A stretch of 5,945 bases of DNA from an uncultured Oceanospirillaceae bacterium (GCA_937974825.1 CALJVD010000195.1:1-5945); one strand, 5' to 3'; counted from the first letter of the stretch, positions 1 through 5,913 are shown. Translations and numbers: made by a program. Notes: a model not told the origin generated them from the letters alone.

Positions 1-9
1 CAGCATAAC

Positions 10-69
10 GCGCTATCCATCCCCACCTAAGCCAAGGCTATAGATGGGGAATTTCGCGCAGTTTTGTTA
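10..69 (+). terminator. Imperfect hairpin with T-rich tail, likely terminator of an upstream gene
   Basis: The arms TCCCCA (20-25) and TGGGGA (45-50) pair. Beyond a C/A mismatch the stem continues through CTA (27-29) with TAG (41-43) and AGC (30-32) with GCT (37-39). An outer GCGC/GCGC pair (10-13 with 56-59) may close it. A T-rich run, TTTTGTT (62-68), follows on the plus strand only, which fits an intrinsic terminator of a gene lying left of the window. The stem is imperfect and the T run is interrupted, so the call is moderate. Confidence 0.4.
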
Positions 70-92
70 AAATTCATCCAACAGCTTATTAG
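64..92 (+). promoter_or_regulatory. Candidate sigma70 promoter for dinF
   Basis: TTGTTA (64-69) and TATTAG (87-92) are separated by 17 bp, and each matches the sigma70 consensus at four of six positions. Transcription would give a leader of about 145 nt before dinF. The AT-rich leader (100-243) contains other hexamers, such as TATAAA at 158-163, but none has a good partner at the right distance. I found no LexA-type CTGT-N8-ACAG box here, although dinF is SOS-controlled in E. coli. Confidence 0.2.
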
Positions 93-243
93 TAGAAAAC
101 TTAACTCTTATGGCCCAAACTACTTACTGCCAAACAGCTTTATTTTTTATACATGCATATAAATTTTCAACCAATGAAAAAGCCTCTTAGAACATTTACT
201 CATTCAAATTTTAAAGTGCCATTTATGACACTTAGGCTGTCAT

Positions 244-1557
244 ATGCTTCCTATTAAAACTCGTCCGCTCTTTCGTCAAGCTTGGCCTATTCTATTGTCA
301 AACTGCACTATTCCACTGCTTGGCTTAGTCGATACAGCAGTTTTAGGGCATTTACCCGACGGTCGTTTTTTAGCAGCGGTCGCGTTAGGCGCAGTGGTTT
401 TTAGCTTTTTGTATTGGGGCTTTGGGTTTCTTCGCATGGGCACCACAGGCTTAGTCGCTCAAGCTTTCGGTCGCAATGACCAAGCGGCTATGGGACGCCT
501 TATTATGCAAGCGCTGTTCTTAGCCCTAATACTAGGTTTAGCCCTGCAATTACTCAGACCTTTTATTCCGCTCATGATCAGCTGGCTTGATGGCAGCCAA
601 GATGCCAGTGTATTAGCGGCCAGCTATGTTGAAATACGTTTATGGAGTGCACCAGCTGTATTAATGCAATATGTGGTGCTTGGCGTTGCGCTTGCGATTG
701 CACGTAGTCGCGTTGTGCTCGTGCTTATGGTGCTTGCCAACACCATCAATATTATTTTAGACCTTGGTTTTGTACTGGGGTTAGGTATGAACAGTAATGG
801 GGTGGCGCTAGCAAGTTTATTAGCGGAGTGGATTGCCGCCATTGTCGGTCTATTTTGGTTAATGCGTATCTGTGCTGAATTAAAGGTTCTACTTAAGCGC
901 CCACCCCTTAGCTTTAGTTCAATGCAAACATTAATTAAGGTAAATGCTGATCTGTTTGTGCGCACCTTGGCACTATTATTTGCCTTGGCTTTCTTTACCC
1001 GCCAAGGCGCGACACAGGGCGATGCAACCCTCGCAGCAAACGCCGTTTTAATGCAACTGATTATGTTAACCAGCTATATGCTCGATGGTTTTGCTCAGGC
1101 GGTAGAAGGCCAATTCGGCGCTGCCTTTGCCCGTACAAAGAAAGAAGCATTAGAAGTGTTTAATGCTGGCGTATTCCTATCTTTTGCTACGGGGATTTTA
1201 CTCACACTGACACTTTGGCTTGTTGGCGAACAATTTATTAACGTTCTGACGGATCTTGCAGAAATCAGAGCATTAGCCAACACCTACCTGCCTTGGTTAT
1301 GGGTAATAGTCCCGGTATCGGTCGCTTGTTATTTGTTCGATGGCGTATTTATTGGCGCCACTTGGACAAGCGCTATGCGTAACAGCCTATTGCTGTCACT
1401 AGCCGGATACTTATTAGCTTGGTGGTGGCTACAAGATTATTTAAACCACGGGCTTTGGGCAGCTTTTTTAATCTTTAATGCATTACGTGGAATCAGCCTT
1501 GGCTGGGTGTTTTATGGTAAGTTATATAAAAACATTGGCATTACTTCTAACCCCTAA
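244..1557 (+). CDS. dinF: MATE-family multidrug/toxic-compound exporter, DinF type
   Basis: This is a 437-residue polytopic inner-membrane protein, close to the usual length for DinF-type MATE transporters, which export organic compounds by cation antiport. The N-terminal segment with LGLVDTAVLGHL (residues 26-37), the stretch FLRMGTTGLVAQAFG (about 62-76) and the later AVLMQLIMLTSYMLDGFAQAVEG and LFDGVFIGAT segments match E. coli DinF as I remember it. Hydrophobic segments run from end to end, consistent with 12 helices. The start is the ATG at 244, with a weak AGG at 234-236 seven bases upstream; another ATG at 226 is out of frame and stops quickly. In E. coli dinF follows lexA; here neither a lexA fragment nor a LexA box is visible upstream. 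The next ORF follows after 64 nt on the same strand and may be co-transcribed. Confidence 0.93.
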   Translation: MLPIKTRPLFRQAWPILLSNCTIPLLGLVDTAVLGHLPDGRFLAAVALGAVVFSFLYWGFGFLRMGTTGLVAQAFGRNDQAAMGRLIMQALFLALILGLALQLLRPFIPLMISWLDGSQDASVLAASYVEIRLWSAPAVLMQYVVLGVALAIARSRVVLVLMVLANTINIILDLGFVLGLGMNSNGVALASLLAEWIAAIVGLFWLMRICAELKVLLKRPPLSFSSMQTLIKVNADLFVRTLALLFALAFFTRQGATQGDATLAANAVLMQLIMLTSYMLDGFAQAVEGQFGAAFARTKKEALEVFNAGVFLSFATGILLTLTLWLVGEQFINVLTDLAEIRALANTYLPWLWVIVPVSVACYLFDGVFIGATWTSAMRNSLLLSLAGYLLAWWWLQDYLNHGLWAAFLIFNALRGISLGWVFYGKLYKNIGITSNP

Positions 1558-1621
1558 CAATATTGCATCAGACGGATACAACCATTAACAATAACAATCC
1601 TTCACTTGGGCGGAGCCTTTT

Positions 1622-1867
1622 ATGCAAAAACTTCTACTATTGGCGATCATTATTTTATTGGCAATTCCTACCGCAATTGCTGTTATCTGCCACTATTTTG
1701 ACAAGCCTAAAAGTAATCAAGCCCACTTTGAAGACGCTCCCCTTGCACCTAAATTTTTACCCATAGAGTCTGGCTTAACCTTAGCGCAAACCCTAACTCA
1801 ACAAGGCGAAACCACCATATTAAGTTTACCTAGTAGAGCTTTTCAAAGTACTAACTCATTCTCTTAA
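1622..1867 (+). CDS. Short membrane-anchored or secreted protein, probably 3'-truncated
   Basis: The 81-residue product starts with a lysine and a long hydrophobic stretch (about residues 4-23, LLLLAIIILLAIPTAIAVIC), so it is a signal peptide or an N-terminal anchor with a periplasmic tail. A good ribosome-binding site, CGGAG, lies shortly before the ATG. I do not recognise the tail (residues 27-81). It contains a proline-rich stretch (APLAPKFLP) and a segment that reads like the first strand and helix of a longer folded domain, but it then ends in a Ser/Asn-rich TNSFS. The stop TAA is shared tail to tail with the opposing gene (1864-1867), with no terminator between them. This looks like a longer gene cut off by whatever brought in the minus-strand gene, and the last ten or so residues may be read from foreign DNA. 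It could instead be a genuine small protein. Confidence 0.5.
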   Translation: MQKLLLLAIIILLAIPTAIAVICHYFDKPKSNQAHFEDAPLAPKFLPIESGLTLAQTLTQQGETTILSLPSRAFQSTNSFS

Positions 1868-2313
1868 TCTTGATCTTCTTCATTATACTCATCATCGTCT
1901 TCGTCATACTCTCTCTCGTTTTCGAATTCTAAATAATCACTATCTGCCTGAACATGAATTGGCTCATATATTTCAGTTGTAACGGACTCAAACATATCGT
2001 AATAATCAGACATTTCATGCTGTAGCTTCGAACCATCTTTTTCTATCCCTGCAATAATACATGCAAGTTCAATCTGACCATCGTTAGTTTCCCAGTACGC
2101 ATGCTCGATAATGGTAGCGTGGTAGGCTTCAACCATACGGTTTACCATGCTTCTTACCATTCTACATATTCCTCCATCGCCTTCATTAATATCCGCCCCA
2201 AAACAAATCCAATCGTTCTTGTAATCATCACCTAGAACAGGGCCTTGGTTCTTTAATATGCTGCGTACATCGCTATAAATTCTGCTTTTAAGCGCTTCAA
2301 GTATCTTACTCAT
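1864..2313 (-). CDS. Hypothetical small protein with highly acidic C-terminal tail
   Basis: I do not recognise this 149-residue protein. I chose the ATG at 2313 because GAGGTGG sits just upstream on the minus strand; an in-frame extension to 2379 adds 22 residues (MMCTKGTGKQ...) but has no comparable ribosome-binding site. The body (about residues 1-125) looks soluble and mixed alpha/beta, with no signal peptide or membrane segment, and includes DWICFGADINEGDGG and a helix-like RMVRSMVNRMVEAYHATIIEH. The last 20 or so residues are almost all Asp, Glu, Tyr and Asn, ending in DEDDDEYNEEDQD. It stands alone on its strand between a truncated-looking ORF and baeS. Small acidic orphans in such positions include immunity proteins, phage-derived inhibitors and DNA-mimic proteins, but nothing here decides among these. 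It is probably a recent arrival. Confidence 0.7.
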   Translation of the reverse strand: MSKILEALKSRIYSDVRSILKNQGPVLGDDYKNDWICFGADINEGDGGICRMVRSMVNRMVEAYHATIIEHAYWETNDGQIELACIIAGIEKDGSKLQHEMSDYYDMFESVTTEIYEPIHVQADSDYLEFENEREYDEDDDEYNEEDQD

Positions 2314-2534
2314 AACCACCTCGTTTCTATCAATATCTAGCAACGCTTTTTGTTTGCCAGTACCCTTTGTACACATCATCCCTTTTCAGTTTGCTTTTGT
2401 AACCACTGGATATAAAACCTGTATAAATTATTTACATATAAAAGTAATAGCTATCGAGCTTGGAGAATGTGCAAATAAAAAGGATTCGCCCTTTCCCTAT
2501 AGCCGCCTAGTTTAAATAGGGCTAAGCTTAATTC
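2314..2534. other. AT-rich intergenic region between divergent genes
   Basis: These 221 nt must hold the promoters for baeSR (plus strand) and for the acidic orphan (minus strand). The core 2400-2455 is very AT-rich, with TATAAA-like hexamers at about 2411 and 2422 on the plus strand and several on the minus strand. No single -35/-10 pair is convincing. Nearer baeS there are overlapping short dyads: CCCTAT (2495-2500) with ATAGGG (2516-2521), and CCTA (2507-2510) with TAGG (2517-2520) around TTTAAA. They lie just before the baeS start and could affect its translation. The baeS ribosome-binding site is weak: the nearest AGGG is about 15 nt from the ATG. Confidence 0.4.
2468..2475 (-). promoter_or_regulatory. 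Inverted single copy of the TTTGCACA motif upstream of baeS
   Basis: The plus strand reads TGTGCAAA, the reverse complement of the octamer TTTGCACA that occurs twice in the direct repeat before the spy-like gene. It lies 59 nt before the baeS start. No second copy is seen at 11-bp spacing on either side. It may be a half-site for autoregulation by the BaeR-like protein, or a chance match. Confidence 0.25.
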
Positions 2535-3869
2535 ATGAAAATTCGCAGCAAAGTCTTTTTAATTTTTATTCTCTCCAATGCCTTTTGGTTATTGCTGTCG
2601 TTGTTGTTAATGCAGTATTTAGCCAAGCAAGACTTTCAAAAATACTTAGATAACAAGCAGTCACAATACCTTGAGTCTTTTGTCGAGTTTTTAGCAGAAG
2701 CAGACTCTGAGCAGCTGCAACCGTTAACAGCTCAAACGTTAGCTGAACAACAAATTCGTTTTCACCAAGAATACAGCCTGCCAAGGCATAGAATGCCTAA
2801 AATCATTTTGTTAGATAAAGACAAACGACCTGTGCATGGCTCTTCACATAGTAAAAATAATCATTCCAAAAACCTTGTTGCCATTGCCCTACCCAGCCCA
2901 AGGCAAAAGGCTGCTTACCTTGCTATGCCCATGCCGCGTAACATGCCCGAGAAAGCCGAAGCGCGTTTTTTAAAGCAGCTTAGCCACAACTTTTTAGGCA
3001 TTGCCATTGGTTTGATTATTGCCGCCGCCATTGCTTCTTTAATTATGAGCCGTGTGTTACTCAAACCCATTATGGCTATTTCCAAAGCCTGTGAAGCGTT
3101 GAAGAACAAACACTGGGGGCATCGTATTAACAGCAAAGGCGGTGATGAGTTAGCCGTGCTGTCACGCAATTTAGACAGTTTGGCCGGCACCTTACAAGCC
3201 TCGGAAGCACAACAAAAAACTTGGCTTGCCAGCACCTCGCACGAGTTGAAAACACCTTTAGCCATACTGCAGGGTGAAATTGAAGCCATGCAAGACGGCA
3301 TACGCATTTTAGACGGCGAGCAGCTAAAGTCTTTAATGCATGAAGTGCAGCACCTACAGAAACTGGTGAATGATTTACAAGCCAGTAACCAACAACTTCT
3401 TACCTTCGATTTTGAACCGCTGGCACCCGCCGCCATTATTGAAACGCAGTTACAAAAGTTTGCCCGTGCCTTTGCGGAAAAGAACATCAGCATAGAAACT
3501 CAGTTAGACTCAAAAATACGCTTACAAGCAGACAGTCAGCGCTTACAACAGCTGTTTAGTAACCTCTTACAAAACACACTGCTCTATACCAACGCAGGCG
3601 GCCAGCTGTTAATAAGCATGAAGGAAACTGAAAAGCAGGTAATTATTGACTGGCAAGACAGCACTCCTGCAGTAAGCGAGGCAGAGCTTAGCCAACTGTT
3701 TGATTATTTCTACCGCGGTGAAAGCTCAAGAAACAGAGAAACCGGTGGTTCTGGCTTAGGCTTAGCCATTGTTAAGTCGATTGTTACAGGCCACGGTGGT
3801 GATATTAGTGCTTCGCTAAACAACATGGGCGGTCTTAGCCTACGCATCACATTTAATAAAATGCTATGA
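2535..3869 (+). CDS. baeS: Envelope-stress sensor histidine kinase, BaeS-like
   Basis: This is a 444-residue membrane kinase that autophosphorylates in response to an envelope signal and passes the phosphate to the adjacent regulator. Visible parts in order: membrane helix 1 (about 7-29); a periplasmic domain (30-151); helix 2 (152-172); a HAMP domain (about 173-225); the dimerisation helix with STSHELKTPL and the phospho-acceptor His236; the N box with Asn343 and Asn347; an altered G1 box DSTPAV (375-380); the F box LFDYFYR (388-394); and the G2 box GGSGLGLAIV (404-413). The sequence around H236, continuing GEIEAMQDGIR, and the RNRETGGSGLGLAI segment resemble E. coli BaeS specifically. The periplasmic domain is unusual in its histidines (H101, H105, H110) and an MPMPRNMP stretch. 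The last codons overlap the regulator start as ATGA, so the two are translationally coupled. E. coli BaeS lies with the mdt efflux genes, which are absent here. Confidence 0.9.
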   Translation: MKIRSKVFLIFILSNAFWLLLSLLLMQYLAKQDFQKYLDNKQSQYLESFVEFLAEADSEQLQPLTAQTLAEQQIRFHQEYSLPRHRMPKIILLDKDKRPVHGSSHSKNNHSKNLVAIALPSPRQKAAYLAMPMPRNMPEKAEARFLKQLSHNFLGIAIGLIIAAAIASLIMSRVLLKPIMAISKACEALKNKHWGHRINSKGGDELAVLSRNLDSLAGTLQASEAQQKTWLASTSHELKTPLAILQGEIEAMQDGIRILDGEQLKSLMHEVQHLQKLVNDLQASNQQLLTFDFEPLAPAAIIETQLQKFARAFAEKNISIETQLDSKIRLQADSQRLQQLFSNLLQNTLLYTNAGGQLLISMKETEKQVIIDWQDSTPAVSEAELSQLFDYFYRGESSRNRETGGSGLGLAIVKSIVTGHGGDISASLNNMGGLSLRITFNKML

Positions 3870-4564
3870 CACAGATTCTTATCGTTGAAGACGAAATTAA
3901 AATTGCCAAACTGCTGCAGGATTATTGTCATAAAGAAGGTTTTACGGCTTCTATAATCTCAGACGGTGCTTTAGTTGAAACATGGCTTGCTGCCAATGAA
4001 TGCCACGCCATTATTTTAGATATTATGCTGCCTAACGTAGACGGCATTACTTTATGTAAAAACATTCGTGCCTATTCTAACGTGCCCATCTTAATGCTCA
4101 GCGCCAAAACGGAAGAGATAGACCGTTTGTTAGGGCTAGAACTGGGAGCAGACGATTATATTTCTAAACCCTTCAGCCCACGGGAAGTGATTGCCAGAAT
4201 AAAAGCGGTATTAAGACGCACTGAGAACAATAACTCTACTGCAACCGCTTCACCTTCCACGCCAACCACACCTTGGCTTAACTCAAGCGATTATCAGCTC
4301 TACTTTAAAGGCCAGCCATTACGTTTAAGTGCCATTGAATATTCACTTATGGCCGCCATGATGGCCCGCCCCGGGCAGGTATTTACCCGCCAGCAACTGA
4401 TGGACGTTATGTACCAAGACGGGCGTATAGTCAGTGAGCGCACTATTGATAGTCATATCAAAAAGCTGCGGCAAAAAATTCAGCAGCAGTTCGACAACCT
4501 CAGCTTAATCAACTCTGTTTATGGTTTAGGCTACCAATATCAATTCCAGCCAGATAATCCTTAA
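3866..4564 (+). CDS. baeR: OmpR-family response regulator, BaeR-like
   Basis: This is a 232-residue transcription factor with an N-terminal receiver and a C-terminal winged helix. Receiver residues are intact: the acidic pair E8/D9, phospho-acceptor D52 in LDIMLP, the switch serine S79, and K101 in SKPFSPRE. The stretch EEIDRLLGLELGADDYISKPFSPREV is nearly BaeR (shown here only by its key residues D86, D96, D97 and K101). A Ser/Thr/Pro-rich linker (119-137) leads to the DNA-binding domain (about 140-228), whose recognition-helix region has RTIDSHIKKLR, also BaeR-like, and which ends in VYGLGYQY. Its ATG overlaps the baeS stop by 4 nt. It probably activates the spy-like gene just downstream, and possibly its own operon, through the TTTGCACA repeats. 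Confidence 0.93.
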   Translation: MTQILIVEDEIKIAKLLQDYCHKEGFTASIISDGALVETWLAANECHAIILDIMLPNVDGITLCKNIRAYSNVPILMLSAKTEEIDRLLGLELGADDYISKPFSPREVIARIKAVLRRTENNNSTATASPSTPTTPWLNSSDYQLYFKGQPLRLSAIEYSLMAAMMARPGQVFTRQQLMDVMYQDGRIVSERTIDSHIKKLRQKIQQQFDNLSLINSVYGLGYQYQFQPDNP

Positions 4565-4565
4565 A

Positions 4566-4585
4566 GTTTGCACACTGTTTGCACA
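4566..4585 (+). promoter_or_regulatory. Direct repeat GTTTGCACA x2 at 11-bp spacing, likely regulator binding site
   Basis: GTTTGCACA occurs at 4566-4574 and again at 4577-4585, separated by CT, giving an exact 11-bp period (one helical turn). OmpR-family regulators typically bind such tandem half-sites on one face of the helix. The repeat starts two bases after the baeR stop and ends 47 nt before the spy-like start. If TACAGT (4595-4600) is the -10, the repeat spans about -41 to -22 and covers a poor -35, as expected for an activated promoter. It does not resemble the published E. coli BaeR box, so the exact regulator is inferred from position. Confidence 0.6.
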
Positions 4586-4594
4586 TTGATGTTT

Positions 4595-4600
4595 TACAGT
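4595..4600 (+). promoter_or_regulatory. Candidate -10 element of the spy-like promoter
   Basis: TACAGT matches four of six sigma70 -10 positions and lies 9 bp after the direct repeat. It would start a transcript near 4607 with a leader of about 26 nt that contains the strong AGGAG at 4621-4625. There is no good -35, which agrees with dependence on an activator. Confidence 0.3.
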
Positions 4601-4632
4601 ATTAACCAGTAGCTAAACAAAGGAGTCTACTT

Positions 4633-5046
4633 ATGAAGAACCTAACCATCGCTGTACTGTTAAGTGTGTTCGCATTATCTGCCACTGCATATGAAGGCCC
4701 AAGAGGTGGTCAGAAGATGCAGAAACAAAACTCCGAAATGCACATGGAGAAACTGACTAAACGCTTAGACCTAACCACGCAGCAACAAGAGCAGATAAAA
4801 GCCTTACAGGCGCAAGCTCAAGAAAAGCGCAACGCCTTAGACGCACAATACAATATTGAAGAATACAGAAACGCAAAGCGCGCTATTGGCCTTGAAAGTA
4901 AAACACAGTTTGAAGAAATTCTAACCGACGAACAAAAAGCCAAGCATCAGAAAATGATGCAAAAACACATGAAAAAACATATGAAGCAACAAGGTAAGAA
5001 AGGCGACAAGGATAATAAGGGCATGCGTAGAAACCGTGACCAATAA
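4633..5046 (+). CDS. Spy/CpxP-like periplasmic stress protein
   Basis: This is a 137-residue secreted protein. A signal peptide (residues 1-19, MKNLTIAVLLSVFALSATA) is followed by a mature, mostly helical, charged domain. It carries two LTxxQ motifs typical of the Spy/CpxP family: LTTQQ at 47-51 and LTDEQ at 97-101. The family comprises ATP-independent periplasmic chaperones and inhibitors of envelope-stress kinases. Spy is a known BaeSR target in E. coli, so the position right after baeR supports the assignment. AGGAG at 4621-4625 is a strong ribosome-binding site 7 nt before the ATG. The C-terminal 35 residues are Lys-, His- and Met-rich (HQKMMQKHMKKHMKQQGKK), a possible metal-binding or extended basic tail that the E. 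coli proteins lack. It could be placed as Spy, CpxP or a Zra-type protein, so I give no symbol. Confidence 0.85.
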   Translation: MKNLTIAVLLSVFALSATAYEGPRGGQKMQKQNSEMHMEKLTKRLDLTTQQQEQIKALQAQAQEKRNALDAQYNIEEYRNAKRAIGLESKTQFEEILTDEQKAKHQKMMQKHMKKHMKQQGKKGDKDNKGMRRNRDQ

Positions 5047-5062
5047 CCTTTAAAGCAAAACT

Positions 5063-5074
5063 AAAAAGCCCTGC
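5063..5074 (+). other. Possible left half of a disrupted bidirectional terminator
   Basis: AAAAAGCCCTGC sits 17 nt after the spy-like stop. It is the sequence expected for the left arm of a bidirectional terminator between convergent genes (A run, GC-rich arm), but the matching GCAGGGCTTTTT arm is missing. The IS left end begins 5 nt later, so insertion or deletion probably removed the other half. Confidence 0.3.
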
Positions 5075-5078
5075 AATT

Positions 5079-5172
5079 TGAACTGACCCCCATAAGTTGG
5101 ATTAACTTATCGGGGTCTTTTTATGTCCAAATACTCACCAGAGTTTAAAGAAAAAGTAGTTCGAGAATATCT
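5079..5172 (+). mobile_element. IS3-family insertion sequence, left-end remnant
   Basis: The sequence starting TGAACTGACCCCCATAAG (5079-5096) has the form of an IS3-family (IS150-like) terminal inverted repeat. It is followed by an ATG at 5123 encoding MSKYSPEFKEKVVREYL, a characteristic start of the IS3-type OrfA. Only about 94 bp survive: sequence continuous with the tlpA-like gene takes over between 5170 and 5174. The rest of orfA, orfB and the right end are absent, so the element is dead. Which side of the junction bases 5170-5173 belong to cannot be decided. Confidence 0.8.
5085..5122 (+). terminator. Strong hairpin and T run at the IS left end
   Basis: GACCCC (5085-5090) pairs with GGGGTC (5112-5117). 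After one C/C mismatch, ATAAGTT (5092-5098) pairs with AACTTAT (5104-5110). The loop is GGATT, and TTTTT (5118-5122) follows. This is a textbook intrinsic terminator and now lies 38 nt downstream of the spy-like stop, so it probably ends the baeSR-spy transcripts. In the IS it precedes the OrfA start directly and would hide the GGGG that could serve as its ribosome-binding site in transcripts entering from outside. Confidence 0.75.
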
Positions 5173-5236
5173 TGATTGGCTTGCTGGGCTTCATCTAATA
5201 CGGGCATTTCACGTATACAAGGCGGGCACCAGGTAG
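5123..5236 (+). pseudogene. IS3-family transposase OrfA, 5' fragment fused to antisense tlpA
   Basis: About 16-17 codons of OrfA (the start of its helix-turn-helix region) remain, and the frame then runs into the reverse complement of the tlpA-like gene. It ends at TAG 5234-5236 after 37 codons. The segment from about residue 18 is meaningless antisense sequence. It has no helix-turn-helix or catalytic part and cannot act as a transposase. Confidence 0.7.
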
Positions 5237-5729
5237 CCCAAAGGTTTACCACCACCGGCTTGCCTTTGTAGTCCGACAATGTAAGTTGGTTACCCTGTAT
5301 ATCTGTAAGCACTGCATCGGGCATACCTAAGGTTTTCTTAAACCCACTAACGGCAGTCAAACCTAACACAGCAACGGCGGCAGCAACGGCCAAACCAATA
5401 CCTAAACCGTAACGCAGTTCAGGCTGGCGTGCTGCAAAAAACACTACCGCAAACAGTGCAGCTAAAAACCCGATGACGGGCAAAAAACCACCATCACGAA
5501 TATCAATCATCCGCAAAAATTGGCCTTGGTAGTCGGCTGAGTACATCAAAACAAAACCAACTCGTGCAGTTACAAGACCTACAAGTGCAATTGTAAACAT
5601 GGCAGATTCAGGGTTAGCACCACGCTTACGCGAAACTAGCCACCCCACCAGCCAAGCCATAATAAGAGCAAAATAAATAACGGCTAATTCAGTGGAAACC
5701 CCTAACGGTCCTAGAGAAAAACTTAGCAA
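5145..5729 (-). pseudogene. TlpA-like thiol:disulfide oxidoreductase with N-terminal membrane domain, 3'-truncated
   Basis: The reading frame gives 194 residues, of which about 188 are native; the last six (LELLFL) come from the IS remnant. Residues 1-128 hold about four membrane helices (near 14-33, 44-62, 84-100, 109-128) with the segment MIDIRDGGFL, like the N-terminal domain of Pseudomonas-type TlpA proteins. A thioredoxin-like domain begins near 137 and keeps the active site WCPPC (167-171) in NLWATWCPPCIREMPVL. The protein stops about 20 residues later, so the rest of the fold, including the cis-proline strand, is lost and the enzyme should not fold. The start is TTG at 5729: AGGAG lies 6 nt upstream, while the nearby ATG at 5734 is out of frame and stops after three codons. 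Family members reduce or oxidise periplasmic cysteines, for example in cytochrome c maturation. It converges on the spy-like gene. Confidence 0.8.
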
Positions 5730-5836
5730 TGCATACTCCTAATAGTAACTTGCTGGGTGGTCAACGCTGAAATCATAGGGAATCCTAGCATGGAAAGTTT
5801 GCAGATCATTAAAGATATGTACAAGAACAATGATTT

Positions 5837-5876
5837 CTAACAGTGAATTCTTTTTTATCCTACGAAATTCTGTTAG
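5837..5876. repeat. Inverted repeat CTAACAG/CTGTTAG
   Basis: CTAACAG (5837-5843) and CTGTTAG (5870-5876) are perfect inverse copies. Pairing continues after a two-base bulge through AATT (5846-5849) with AATT (5866-5869), leaving a loop that contains a TTTTTT run. The T run lies inside the loop and not after the stem, so it is more likely an operator or RNA structure than a terminator. A weak extended -10 (TGTTAGCAT, 5871-5879) overlaps its right arm. Confidence 0.35.
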
Positions 5877-5913
5877 CATAGACCTCTTAATTAATTTACA
5901 GCAATAAGACAAT

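Noticed and set aside
1..75. attC-like integron recombination site (AAC...GTT flanking an imperfect hairpin)
   Set aside because: The ends do not match the RYYYAAC/GTTRRRY core pattern, and no cassette array or integrase is visible. A terminator explains it better.
234..250. LexA box upstream of dinF
   Set aside because: CTGT at 237-240 has no ACAG at the required spacing.
1563..1766. 67-residue plus-strand ORF after dinF
   Set aside because: It overlaps the 1622 ORF in another frame, lacks a ribosome-binding site and reads as a frame-shifted shadow of its signal segment.
2314..2379. N-terminal extension of the acidic orphan to the ATG at 2379
   Set aside because: The internal ATG at 2313 has a strong GAGGTGG ribosome-binding site, whereas the upstream one does not.
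2915..3493. 192-residue minus-strand ORF inside baeS
   Set aside because: It is a Cys/Ser-rich antisense shadow of a well-supported kinase gene.
5790..5840. 16-codon ORF MESLQIIKDMYKNNDF
   Set aside because: The start resembles SnoaL-like proteins, but the frame stops after 16 codons with no good ribosome-binding site. It is too short to support as a gene or a remnant.
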